Source: Gautieria morchelliformis (Eukaryota; Basidiomycota; Agaricomycetes; Gomphales; Gomphaceae). Taken from it: a stretch of DNA of 64,000 nucleotides. Positions 34,201-45,413 of this stretch are shown here, piece by piece. The translations under genes were made by a program, and so were the position numbers. Numbering within the stretch: position 1 is the stretch's first letter; each line of letters starts with the position of its first letter. The notes beneath the pieces are model-generated. The model had not been told where the DNA came from. It saw only the letters and a list, made by a program, of their open reading frames with translations, and ran no database searches. The DNA lies in assembly GCA_015179125.1 (NCBI GenBank), contig WHVA01000358.1:55833-119832 (forward strand), written 5' to 3'.

Positions 34201-34927
34201 GTATCCCCCTCCTAGCTTTGGAGTCCAATGACACAGTGTTCAAGTGTGGGGGAAAGGCATAAGGATGTAATGGGTCCCCCGATGAGATCTCTGAGGCCTG
34301 GGCCCTATCTCGCCATGTGGTTGGTACACGGCTCTTCCCTCTGCTTAAAAGGTGTTGCAGTGTTGCAGTGTGGAGCAACGGGGTTATCTTAACCATTCAA
34401 CTCCTAATGGCAACTAATGGGTCTTCCCTCTCCTCACTCATTGAGCGAACGTAGACATTGGTGAAGGTTAGTCCTGACCTTCGGACAAATTTACATGAGG
34501 AGGTGGAGCAATGGGTAGTCAAGGCTAAGGGGATCCAGGTAAGATAGCTCCCATGTAGAATGTTCACTGACCTCTCTGTCATAGGCTGAGCTTTGGACTG
34601 CATTATGGGTGGAGGCAATTGTGGACCCTGAGTTTGAATGACCATCAGATGTGGATGACTTGGTGAAGGAGGTGAAGGAAGCGAAGGAGTGGCTCAGAAA
34701 TTTGGTTTTTATGGTCAACACAGTGTTCCTTGATATCAAGATGAACTCGGTCCATGGTCGCTGCGCATGCCCCCCGGCTCCTGCTCCGCAAACAGGAACA
34801 GGAACGGCCCTGCACCCACGCCCGCACCCAATGCATACCCCTGAGCGCATGCACATATGCTCTCCCTGCCCCCACCTAACCCCACAGCCCATGCAGCACA
34901 CCTACCCATCTGCAGGTTCACCGCCTC
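34201..34927 (+). pseudogene. Gypsy leader and gag start, truncated
   Basis: A 200-base leader follows the LTR. An ATG at about 34408 opens MATNGSSLSSLIERT, which meets a TGA at once and continues as LVKVSPDLRTNLHEEVEQWV. A later piece (34651-34830) reads VDDLVKEVKEAKEWLRNLVF, a Gag-like helix, then Pro-rich. It is cut by the reversed LTR at about 34928. No other gypsy protein domain remains. Confidence 0.5.
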
Positions 34928-35925
34928 CACACTGTTTTCCCTTTCACCACTCCTCCTCCATGTTCGCTTGGCTTCACCCCTCCCTTCGACCATGCCTCCT
35001 CTATGTTCTCTCCATTCGCCCTTCGCTGCATTCGCCAAATGACCATTCGCTGCTTGCATCATTCGCCAGCAGGCATGCCATCAAACACGATTGAATCCTC
35101 TACCCGGCGTGATGGTTCATCACTGGCCCCATCATCTTCCCCTCAACCCCTTTAGGTGTTCATTTGACTGGAATGCATTTCGCGGGACGTCATACCCATA
35201 GATCGTGTGGGATCAACCCAGAAGACGCAGAGTCCGTGCAGGGTAACGTGTATGCAGGTCTTAAGGCATGTTTTCGTACATAGGTACCTTTGCCCTCCTC
35301 TCCCCCCCCGTCGTTTCACATTCACACTCCTCCTTCTTTCTATTGCATATGTGTTTCACCTATTTTGTATCCTAACTGCGCACCCCTATCCAACCCTGAC
35401 TCATGATGGCCTCTTTCCTATTCTTTGCCATCATACAAGCATTCGATATAAGTAGTTTACAGTTGCATGTATATTCCCCAGTTCAATTATCATACATCTA
35501 TCTTGTGCAAAACCTGACCTCACTGTGACCATCATCTTGAGCCCTCTTCTATAGACTTCTATCTTCGACCAGAGGAGGACCTAAGCACCACTGGTGAGTT
35601 TTCGTACTTTACCTTCGTTACCTTAGTCTTCATATTGTTATCTGCGCTGTTGGCAAAGGACTCCAAAGGAGTGCCTTCACCGGTGAAAGGATTGTAGCTG
35701 CTGAACAACCTTTCCATGACACCTTGCACATTAGGTTGTCAAGTGTCATGGGCTACTTCGCTACGACTGTAGATAGGGCGATCCCTGTCCAGGCAGCCCT
35801 CTTATCTTTTGAACATTTAATGGTTCACCCTATTCGCCGAATGGCATGGCTCTTTTCACAAGCTATTCGGGCATTCGCTGTGTTCACTAATACATATTAT
35901 TAACACCTGAAAACCAATCTTGACA
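34928..35925 (-). repeat. Gypsy LTR, reverse orientation, one end missing
   Basis: It matches the reversed family from the TTTTCCCTTTCACCACTCC block to the end AACCAATCTTGACA at 35925. The first 60 or so bases (the LTR's 3' end) are missing where it meets the gag fragment, so part was deleted or the junction is a recombination point. Confidence 0.8.
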
Positions 35926-36639
35926 GGATGCAGAGCAGTGAGGTGTTATGTAAAGCAAGGGGTATGTGCGCCGGGGAATCCACCGAGTCATATGTATTTG
36001 TTCAAGCAGGGGAGGGGAGGGAAGTGCTGCTGATGCCAACGCTGTGACCTGCACTGTCATGGTGGCTTTTGAGTAGACTATAGATATAATGGGGTGGAGC
36101 TGGGGCTGGGAATGTGGGGTGGGGATCAGGATCGTGTATTGTGTACCGTGTATCGTGCCCCGACTCAGAGTGCAGCATGCTGCTAGACCCAGAGCATGTA
36201 TTGTGTTGTATTCCTGTACTGGTATCTAAGTATCTCTCTCAGCTCTCTTATGCTGTCAAGCTTCATAGTACAGTCTACGCAATGTCGATATCTCTGCATT
36301 CATATACCCAATACACTAATACACCAATGCACCAGTGGACTAGTGCACCAATTCACAAATTCACCTTAACACCCAACTTTGAAACAGCGCATATGTGGGT
36401 CCTGCCGCTACCTGAGCCCATTCCAGGCACTATAGGGTGTACGATGGATGAAGCCCACGTCTACAGTTGAAGTGAACCCTTGACAACACTCAGTGAAATC
36501 GTCCAAGTGATGAGGGAGGGTTATCTGAGATAGATGACCCCCTCATCGACAAAGGCACTCCTTGAGAGGCATTCGCCAACAGGCTCAGAGGAATTCCAAG
36601 GGTTTGGAGTAATGAGAATTGATGGTGTCAACTCACAAG
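35926..36639. other. Gene-free sequence between LTR copies
   Basis: No recognised domain. The 118-codon frame at 36114-36470 is rich in His, Thr and Ser, from CACCAAT-type simple sequence (36300-36370), and is not supported as a gene. Confidence 0.4.
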
Positions 36640-36910
36640 TGATGTTCCTAGCCTTGATAAAGGCAGAGGCACAATGGGAGGGTTGAATTCAAGAGTTGGT
36701 TCACAAGCGAGCAAGGTGAAGCACAAGGAAGACATATGATAATTGAACTGGGGAACATACATGCTGGAGGAGTCCTTTTTATAGAGAATACATGTATGCT
36801 ACTGGTGAATGAGAAAGAGGCCGGGTGGTTCGGAATATTACAAAGGATGCACAGTTGCGTTACAAATAAAAAGGGGAGACATACTGTATAGAGTGAAAAC
36901 TTCAGCAAAG
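36640..36910 (+). repeat. Fragment of a diverged gypsy LTR
   Basis: ATATGATAATTGAACTGGGGAA, GAGAAAGAGGCCG and AGTGAAAACTTCAGC blocks occur in family order, but spacing differs. The last block is shared with the extra 3' segments of the compound LTRs at 38617 and 56481, so this may be the donor family of those segments. Confidence 0.55.
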
Positions 36911-37735
36911 CTAATTCTAATAAGAAAGAGGGGTTTCCAAAAACTAATAGAGATTCTGCGCCTTGGCAGTTCCTACCATTGGTCCCACAGCGTCGCAACA
37001 TCCATTGAAGGAGCCCAAGGTGGGGAGTGCTGTGAAGGAGCCCAAAGGTATGTGACCAGTTTTCTCCTGCTAACCCATCTAACTTGACTTTTCAGCGAAG
37101 ATCTTGCCCCTGTGATTGAGCCTATCGCTGTGTCGTGCATGTTGTAAGTCACAGCGCGCAAGCTACTGCGTATGTATATGATGAGGGGGAAGGGAACTAA
37201 GGAGAAATAGATTCAAGAACCAATTAAGGGCTGAAGCGAGTCTGGGGCCAATACGACGAGAACTGTGGCTTCAATACAGCCAGCTACAATAGCACAAGTG
37301 GAGTTTCTTACTGCCTAATGTTCTATACATGTTTCCTAGCTATTTAACTAACTTGGAACGAAGCTATGCTATGAAATATGCTTGTGGAGCAAGCAGGTGC
37401 CGCCCGTGCATGATATGTGCACCAGTGCTGGGCTATGTACCTATCTGATCATTTAGGTACTAGTGCCTTGGAGCTTTCTATACTATTGTGGAGCGACTAC
37501 ATATATTCAGGAACGATGGAGCGCCTCCTCCACTCCATCTCGGATCAGTGCCTTAAGCCGCCCCGGAACCCGGCTCAGGGTTAAAGGGGCCGGCAAGATG
37601 CACGTGTGAGTGATGTCATGCGCATCTAATAGATCCTGTGTCGGTAATGCATATGTGTGCGAGTATCAGCGCAAGAGTACTAGGATAGAACTTGATCTCC
37701 CATCCATAATATAACAGTGCAAATCGCCTCAACCA
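36911..37735. other. Gene-free stretch
   Basis: No gene is supported. Minus-strand frames (for example 38002-37616) run antisense to the Cys-rich fragment that follows and have no domain. Confidence 0.4.
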
Positions 37736-38188
37736 TTGGCCACAGTACAGCCTATGCACACGAAACGGCAACCAATGTTCCTCTTGCCAGAAGAGGAAGG
37801 GGAGGAGGCTCCGACACTGAAGAAGGCTAGGATAGAGCAAGGTCCATGGCAACCTCGTTTGGAGTTGGCTCAGAGTCCCTTGGCTGAAATTGTAGCAGTT
37901 GAGCAGACTCCTGCACCGTGTTGCAAAAGCCAAGTGAAAGTGCAAGTTGCTGAAGCTGACAAGATTCTGCAATCGGTGGTGAAGCAGGGTTACCCCGAGC
38001 ACATCTTCCCCCTAGGATGGAAGATCTGCATTGGGGTAAGTGTTCCATTGCTCTCACAGATGTTCGCAAAGCTGACAATGATGGTCCTATACGCAGCCTG
38101 AGGTTGTTATGAAGCCAGCGAAGTGCGGGCAATGCCTCTGCTACAACCACGCATGTAGCAGCCAGGCCAGGAAGATGTGTGGGTGATG
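37736..38188 (+). pseudogene. Small Cys-rich protein fragment with one intron
   Basis: The frame begins MATVQPMHTKRQPMFLLPEE and is acidic, then basic. It reads W-K-I-C-I-G up to a GTAAGT donor at about 38035. The intron ends CGCAG at about 38097. The next exon continues in phase as PEVVMKPAKCGQCLCYNHAC, then R-K-M-C-G and a stop. In another frame the spaced Cys pattern goes on (C-I-C-N-C-Q-A-C). The spaced cysteines suggest a zinc-binding protein. Possibly a broken host gene or part of a retroelement; the family is not recognised. Confidence 0.45.
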
Positions 38189-38616
38189 TATTTGCAATTG
38201 CCAGGCTTGCATGTTGCCAGAGGGTAAGTAACCGACTCCTTGATCCTCCTCTTCATCCTCTGAACTCATGTCTAATCATGAAACTCGGTGAAGAAGAAAC
38301 ATTCATCTTGAGAATGCACCCTACTACCTCCAAACCCACTTTGCCGTATGCTGTAGGCAATGCACCAGCTCCGACTACCCTCCTTCATGAAAACCCCCTA
38401 CCGAGAGATGAATTAGAGATGTTCAAAATGGTGGTACCAGAGGAGTACCATGAATTCTTTGATATCTTCTCATGTGGTAAAGCCAAAACCTTGCCCCCAC
38501 ATCACCCTTACGACCACACCATCGAAATTGAGAACGATGGCACACCACCTCATGGCCCCATATACCCACTCTCAAACACTGAATTAGAAGCTCTTCACGA
38601 CTACCTTGAGGATATG

Positions 38617-40083
38617 TGTCAAGATTGGATTTTGGGCATTAATATCGCATGTTAGTGGCGAATTCCCGAATAGCATGTGCGATCTAGCGAATTGCCCAGC
38701 GAATAGTACCAAAGAGGTAAGGGTTAATAAGAAGGTTACCTGAAAAGAGTTCGCCCTGATCTACAGTCGAGGCGAAATAGCCCGTGACACTTGACGATGC
38801 AATATGCAAGGTGTCTTGGAAAGGTTGTCTAAGCATTGACAATCCTTTCGCCGGCGAAGGCGCTCCTTCGGAGCCCTTCGCCGACAGCACAGAAAATAGT
38901 TCGAAGGCTAAGGTAACGAAGATGAAGTATGAGAACTCACCAGTGATGCCTAAGTCCTCTCCTGGTCGAAGATAGAAATCTACAGGAGAAGGCTCAAGAC
39001 GATAGTCACAGTGAGGTCAAGTTTGAACAAGATGGACGTATGATAATTGAACTGCAGAATATACATGCGGATGTAGACTACTTATACCGAATGCTCATAT
39101 GGTGCTAGCGAATAGGAAAGAGGCCGTCTGGAGTCAGGGTTGGATAGGGGTGCATGGTCAGGATACATAATAGATGAAATAGACATACAATAGAATGGAA
39201 GAGGAGTGTGAACATTAAACAATGGAGAGGAAAGAGGGCGAAGGCCCCTATGTACGAAAACACGCCTTGGGACCTGCATATACACCACCCTGCACGGACT
39301 CTTTGTCTTCTGGGTGATCCCACATGACCTACGGGTAGGACACCCCATGAATGCATTCTGGCCATAGGAACACCCAAAGGGGTTGAGTTGAGAAGATGGT
39401 GGGACCAGTGATGAACCATCAACCCGGGTAAAGGATGTCGATCGTGTTTGATGGCGTGCCTGGCGAATGATGCAAGTAGAAGGGGAAAACAGGGATAGCT
39501 GGGTAAAAGAAATAAACGAGTCATGACATCCTGCACCTCCTTGCAATTCATGATAGGACCAATGATGAACCATCAATCCAGGTAAAGGATGTCGATTGTG
39601 TTTGATGGCATGGCTACTGGCAAATGATGCGAGTAGCGAATGGTCATTTGGTGAATGTGGCGAATAGTGAATGGAGCACGGAGTGAATGGAGCGAAGCTG
39701 AGCGAACATGGAAGAGTGGTGAAAGGGAAAACAGGGATAGCTGGATACAAGAAATGAATGGGTCATGACAACTGTGTAGTGAAAACTTCAGTGAAGCTAA
39801 TTCGTCTTGCCCTGCAGTGGTACGAGTCCCATTGAGTTCAACCTGCACGGAGGCTGCAACTGACACTATCTGAATGCATCCTGAGCATGTGGGTCTGTCA
39901 TGGAGTGGGAGTTTAACAGATGATGGGTTCTATGATGGATGATGGCCCCAACACCTGGCGTCCTGCGAGGAATGATGCGAATAGTGAATGTGAAAGCAGT
40001 ATGGCAACGAATATTTCGGCAAGATATTCGCTGGTTCGGGAAGTTGTTCGCTGGTTCAGGAGCAGAATAAATGAATCATGACA
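38617..40083 (+). repeat. Compound solo LTR (1467 bp) inside gypsy A
   Basis: It begins TGTCAAGATTGG and ends AATCATGACA, flanked by ATATG on both sides (38612-38616 and 40084-40088). It has the normal family body to 39528 (internal TCATGACA), then a second, related 3' segment with another TCATGACA near 39770, and a third segment to the end. The copy at 56481 has the same construction, so the compound form transposed as a unit. Confidence 0.92.
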
Positions 40084-42052
40084 ATATGCTAGGCAAGGGA
40101 TTCATCTGCTCCTCCCAATCGCCCGGCGGTGCCCCTGTGGTATTCGCAAAGAAGAAGGACGTTACACTGAGAATGTGTGTGGACTACTGAGGGCTGAACC
40201 GTATCATGCGAAAGAACAAGTACTCTATCCCACTGATTGCAAGCCTTATTGACCAACTCAAAAGTGCAAACATCTATACCAAGTTTGACCTTTGCGCCAG
40301 GTTTAACAATGTTCGGATCGCCTCTGGTCAAGAGTGGAAAACAGCCTTCTGAACTTGATATGGGTCCTTCAAACATCTTGTCATGCCGTTCGGGTTGACG
40401 AATGCCCCAGCTACCTTCCAGCACTTCGTGAATGATATATTCCAAGACATGGCTGACATGTTCATTGTAGTCTACCTTGACGACATCCTTATCTTCTCCA
40501 AGAACAGGAAGGATCACTTGGAGCATGTCCGAATGGTCCTCGCCCATCTTCGCAAGCACAGCCTCTTCATAAATCCAGAGAAGTGCCTCTTCCATTCAGA
40601 CTGGGTCGAGTTCCTTGGATTCATCATCTCTCCTGCTGGCGTGTCCATGGACATTGAGAAAACCGCTGCCATCACCAAGTGGCCTGTACCGATGAACCTC
40701 CATGAAGTCCAATTGTTCCTGGGCTTTGTGAACTTCTACAGAAGATTCATCATTTCCTCCTCTCTGACCACAAGAACCTCGAGTACTTCATGACCACAAA
40801 GCAGCTGACCTGACACCAGGTTTGATGGTCCAAACACCTGTTAGGATTCAACTACATCATTTGCTACCGAGCTGGGTGACTCAGCACGAAGGCTGATGCA
40901 TTGACCCATCAGGGCAACATGTACCCTAAAGGGGGGGATGGTGCTTACGCATTGGCAAATCCTCACAACTTCCAGTCAAGGTTTAAGACAGGGCAGCTCA
41001 TTCGTGCCATCATCCTTGACTTTGCATCACTGTTGACATCCATCCAACAGGGCCAGTTGACCGATCCCTTGTCCTCAGCCCCCATCACTTGTCTTCAGTC
41101 TCAGTTGATGGTGATCATTCCTCCGAATGTGAAGCCTGACCCCTGGTCACTTGGAGAGGACCCAAAAACGCTGTGATACAAACAGCAAACGTATATTCCT
41201 GATCACAATGATATTCGCTTGGACATCCTTTGCTCACTGCATGATCATCAGTTAGCATGACACCCAGGGATCAGCAAGACGATGAAGAATATTTGGAGAC
41301 AGTACCATTGGCCAAACATGTCCACCTTCATCACCAACTACATCGGTTCCTGGCCCAAGTGTCGCCCTGCTAAGTCCATTCATCACAAACCCTTCCGCCC
41401 TCTTTGCTTTCTACCCATCAGCCAACAGCCCTGGGACTCGATCTCCATGGACTTCATCGAAGGACTCCCACCCTCAGATGGGCATGACATGATCCTTGTC
41501 ATTGTCAACTGGCTCATGAAGATGGCGCTGTTCATTCCAACATTTTCAGACATTGATTCAGGAGACGTCACCATGCTCTTCCTTTGCCACGTATTCACCA
41601 AACATGGTAGCCCCACTGATATCATTTCCAATTGAGGGAAGCACTTCACATCATGATTCTGGACCTCGCTCTGCGAAATCCTCGGTATCAAAGACAATCT
41701 TTCTACAGCTTACCACCCCCAAACTGATGGACAGACAGAATGAGTAAACCAGATCCTAGATCAGTACCTCCACGTCTACATCAACTACCAGCAGGATAAC
41801 TGGGTCAACCTCCTCCCCCTCGCCCAATTTGCCTACAACAACACTGCCCATTCAGCGACACAGGTCACACCATTCTTGGCCAACAAGGGCTTCTATCCAA
41901 AGCTCAAAGTATCTCTCACTTCAGTCACCTCTGATGATGCTTATTGCCAGTTGGCAGATCTCCTCCATCAGTGCCTTCAAGATCAAATAAAGAAATCAAT
42001 TACCCAGTGCACTTTGGCCACCACCAGTCGCCACAATCCAATTCCTGAGTTT

Positions 42053-43110
42053 TGTCAAGATTGGTTTTTAGGCATTAATATCGTGTATTAGTGAACACAG
42101 CGAATGCCCAAATAACTTGTGCGAATAGGTATGCCGTTTGGTGAAAAGGATGAACCAATAAATGTTCAGAAGATAAGAGGGCTGCCTGATCGGGGCTCGC
42201 CCTATCTACAGTCGTAGCAAAATAGCCTGTGGCACTTGGCGATGTAACGTGCAAGGTGTCACAGAAAGGTTGTCTAAGTAGCGACAATCCTTTCGCTGGC
42301 GAAGGCGCCCCTTCGGAGCCCTTCACCGACAGCACAGAAAATAGTTCGAAGGCTAAGGTAATGAAGATGAAGTATGAAAACTCACCAGTGATGCCTGAGT
42401 CTTCCTCTGGTCAAAGATAGAAATCTACAGGAGAAGGCTCAGGACGATAGTCACAGCGAGGTCAAGTTTTGCACAAGATGGATGTATGATAATTGAACTG
42501 GGGAATATACATGCGGATGTAAACTACTTATATCGAATGCCCGTATGGTAACAGTGAATGGGAAAGAGGCCGTCATGAGTCAGGGTTGGATAGGTGTGCG
42601 CAGTCGTGAGTCAGGGTTGGATAGGGGTGCGCAGTCGTGATACAAATAGATGAAATAGACATACAATAGAATGGAAGGGGTGTGTGAACATGAAACGACA
42701 GAGAAAGAGGGCGAAGGCACCTATGTACGAAAACATGCCTTGGGACCTGCATGTACACCACCCTGCACAGACTCTTCATCTGCTGGGTTGATCCCACACA
42801 ACCTACGGGTAGGACGTCCCGCAAATGCATCCTGGCCATATGAACGCCTAAAGGGGCTGGATTGAGCAGATGATGGGGCCAGTGATGAACCATCACACCC
42901 GGTAAAGGGTGTTGATCGTGTTTGATGGCATGCCTGCTGGCAAAGGATGTGAGTAGCATATGGTTGTTCGGTGAATGTGGCGAAGAGCGAATGGAACGAA
43001 CATAGGGGAGGTGTGGTCGGAAGGTATGGCGAACTCAGGCGAAGATGCAGGAGGAACGATGGGAGGTGGCAGAGAGACAGCAGGGTAAGGGAAATAGACA
43101 GGTCATGACA
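42053..43110 (+). repeat. Solo gypsy LTR (1058 bp) inside gypsy A
   Basis: TGTCAAGATTGG...GGTCATGACA, flanked by AGTTT (42048-42052 and 43111-43115). Removing it rejoins E-F with Q-V-G-D-K-V-W of the integrase C-terminal region. A 30-base segment around GTGAGTCAGGGTTGGATAGG is tandemly duplicated at about 42573-42635. A simple, non-compound member of the family. Confidence 0.93.
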
Positions 43111-43557
43111 AGTTTCAGGTCGGAGACAAAGTATGGCCTGACTCACAAAATATTCGCACAAAATGGCCTTCGAAGAAACCCGACCACCGAAGACTTGGCC
43201 CATATCTCATCATGGCTAAAATATCTTCTCATGCGTTTCACTTAGGCTTACCATTGTATCTTCACCAGATTCACCCCGTGTTTCATCTATCCCTTCTTGA
43301 ACCAGCCACGACATCTACTATTCCAGGTCAACACACAGATCCTCCACCTCCCATCAAAATTGACTCCACCGATGAATACAAAATCTCGCAAATCCTTGAT
43401 AGTCATGTTCGCTGAAGGAGGCTTGAGTACTTAGTAGAATTGAAGGGCTACGAACACACCCCTGAGGCTACGTCTTGGGAACCCTCTTCGAATGTGACTA
43501 ACTCCACTCACAGACTTTCCAAATTTCACACAAATTACCTGAAGAAACCTAGGACTT

Positions 43558-44026
43558 AGGACCTTCTAGAGCTCCAAGAAATGCTTCTATGTTCACAATA
43601 ATTATGGAGAGACTCTACTTCATTAATAATTTCCTAATCATCGCCTGGACTGCCTCTAGTTCTAAGACAGTCCCATTCAACTTGTTCAACTTCACCGACA
43701 CATTCCTCATTAACTCCTCCGACTTCTCCACCAGCTCCTCCACCCTTTCCTCGGAGAACAGCATGGATGTTCGAGTACCTTTGGATGTATCTGGGAATCA
43801 GCTAATAAGGAACATAGAAAGGACATACCAAGAATACCCTTTGAAGAGATTGACGATTGACCAGCAGTTGACCCCCTATCCTTTGCCTTTGCCTTCACCT
43901 TTGCCTTTGTTCCCAGATCCTTCGCCTCAGCCTCCCTGGCATCCTTCTCCTCCTTCACCTCATAATCTAGAGAAGGGACCAAAGCTCCACGCCTGTGCCG
44001 ATTAGGCTTATATGCGGTGTTGTCCT
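43558..44026 (-). pseudogene. Probable 3' remnant of gypsy B
   Basis: After the gypsy A stop the DNA reads, on the minus strand, a charged linker (REAEAKDLGTKAKVKAKAKD) and a helical piece (ELVEKSEELMRNVSVKLNKL) in changing frames. This probably belongs to the decayed gypsy B, whose protease lies just upstream on the same strand, but no reverse transcriptase motif was found. A plus-strand Pro-rich frame (43589-44005) overlaps and is judged a shadow. Confidence 0.35.
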
Positions 44027-44902
44027 TCATGTAGGGGGTGGATCTGGAGGTGAAGAATAGAATGGGAGGTGGTCATCGCTCAGAAATTCTATACATGGTG
44101 TACAGGGGTGAGGATGACTTGGAATGGGCTCAGACATTTTTTTTGGTCGAATAGGTTTGGTTTCTATTATGCTTTCTTCTTTGGCTGAAAATGGATGGAT
44201 GAGAGTATTGGGAAGCGATATGGAGGACTCAGAGGAGAGATTCTTGATAGGCTTGGCTGAGAGGAGTAATGGTTTGCCATCCATGTCAAATGTCTGTTCA
44301 TAACCAGCAAGATTCGGAATGGGAGTGGGAAAAAAGTGACATCTGGTGGAAGGACTGGGATGTAAGAGAGTGGTCCAATCGCCGTGTTTGGGAGGTAACC
44401 CAAGGATGGCGGGGATGAGGTTGAACCAGGAACTGATGGTGGCGAAAACATTGAGGCAGTGTGGAGTTCAGGAATGCTGTCGAAGATAGCTGGAGTGCAG
44501 GCCATAGCGACCATCATCCATGGTAGTATAGATTTGGTGCCGGAGGGAAAGGTAATTGAGAGAGAGCCCCAATCGATGGTGGGTTTCGTAGAGTAAAGCC
44601 ACGGAAGCCTGAGAATGATTGTGGCCAAAGGATGTAACTTTGTGACAAGTAGTGAAATGTCCTGCGAAGAGGAGTCACTGAATGTGAGTCTAGTATCTAG
44701 ATATTCGTGAATGAAACCAGCAGTAGCTGGTTTCCCAACAAAAAGGGAGAGAGCGATCGACGAACAGAGAAATGTACATATGAAACCAGGATGAGAGGAG
44801 AATGAGCTATAAATGAAATTCAAAGTGGCACCAGAGTCAATGAGAGTAGGAACAGAGTTAGAGAGACTGGGAAGGTGGATGATGAAGGACAAATCAGAAT
44901 GG

Positions 44903-45399
44903 TGTTGGGTGCATTTATGCTCCTGCACCAAAATCAAGCATAATATATTCGATTTATTGTATGGTGTTTCAATCTCTTCTCACATTGTTCTTGTACCATG
45001 CATACATTTCTCTGATTATGTTCGAAATTTTCCAGTCACTCCCTACCTCTCCATTTTATTTTGTTATTTCTATTTTCACAGGCGGCTGCACCCAGCGGAG
45101 TCTGAAATGACTCGACGCGTGAGCTCTTGGGTGCTAAAGAGCCGGGTGGTAGTACATGCACAGTGAGACAGATTTCCCCCTCTCTCAGTGACAACTAAAT
45201 TCACTGAGAGAGGCAAGTAAATTAGTCTAGTGTTCTTTCGATTTATTGACCTAGAAATCCTCTGTAGTGAATTAATTTCTAGGTAGTGTATAATATATTT
45301 ACAGTGACAACTAAATTCACTGAGAGAGTGAATTAATTTCTAGGCTATTCTTTTGAGCAACAAGTCCATACCTACTGCCTATAATTCCTGTCCTCTACA
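44903..45399 (+). repeat. Copia 2 left LTR
   Basis: 497 bp, carrying the twin-hairpin module 45179-45344 in its 3' half. One base separates its CA end from the primer-binding site. Confidence 0.94.
45179..45344 (+). promoter_or_regulatory. Twin-hairpin module, copia 2 left LTR
   Basis: Hairpin A (45179-45213) has a 13-bp stem CCTCTCTCAGTGA/TCACTGAGAGAGG with loop CAACTAAAT. Hairpin B core (45302-45322) is CAGTGA/TCACTG with the same loop. GTGAATTAATTTCTAGG is repeated exactly at 45267-45283 and 45328-45344. A competing 8-bp hairpin (45314-45334, AATTCACT/AGTGAATT, loop GAGAG) uses the right arm of hairpin B together with the start of the second repeat. So two folds are mutually exclusive. 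The same module is in the right LTR at 50990-51155. Confidence 0.72.
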
Positions 45400-45400
45400 G

Positions 45401-45413
45401 GGTTATGGGCCCC
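45401..45413 (+). promoter_or_regulatory. Primer-binding site of copia 2
   Basis: GGTTATGGGCCCC, identical to the copia 1 site and complementary to the anticodon region of initiator tRNA. One G lies between it and the LTR end. Confidence 0.75.

Larger units (their letters stand above)
38278..43557 (+). pseudogene. Gypsy A pol (chromodomain Ty3/gypsy), split by two LTRs
   Basis: Ty3/gypsy polyprotein with exons of sequence at 38278-38616, 40084-42052 and 43116-43557 once two solo LTRs are removed. The linker before the reverse transcriptase (VPEEYHEFFDIFSCGKAKTL) continues L-E-D-M-L-G-K-G-F-I across the first LTR. RT motifs: FAKKKD, MPFGLTNAPATFQ and catalytic Y-L-D-D-I-L. A deletion near 40755 removes most of the RT thumb and RNase H; the RNase H tail (DHKNLEYFMTTKQLT) follows. 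Integrase: HDHQLA-HPGISKTM zinc region, MDFIEGLPPS, and YHPQTDGQTE. The C-terminus is a chromodomain (YKISQILDSHVR, YLVELKGYE, W-E-P). All eleven in-frame stops read are TGA. Its own LTRs were not identified. Confidence 0.88.

Noticed and set aside
36114-36470. 118-codon plus-strand ORF
   Set aside because: Composition comes from CACCAAT-like simple sequence, with no domain and no splice structure.
43589-44005. Plus-strand Pro-rich ORF of 138 codons after gypsy A
   Set aside because: Antisense to a charged minus-strand frame that fits the gypsy B remnant; no start context, domain or homologous copy in the window.
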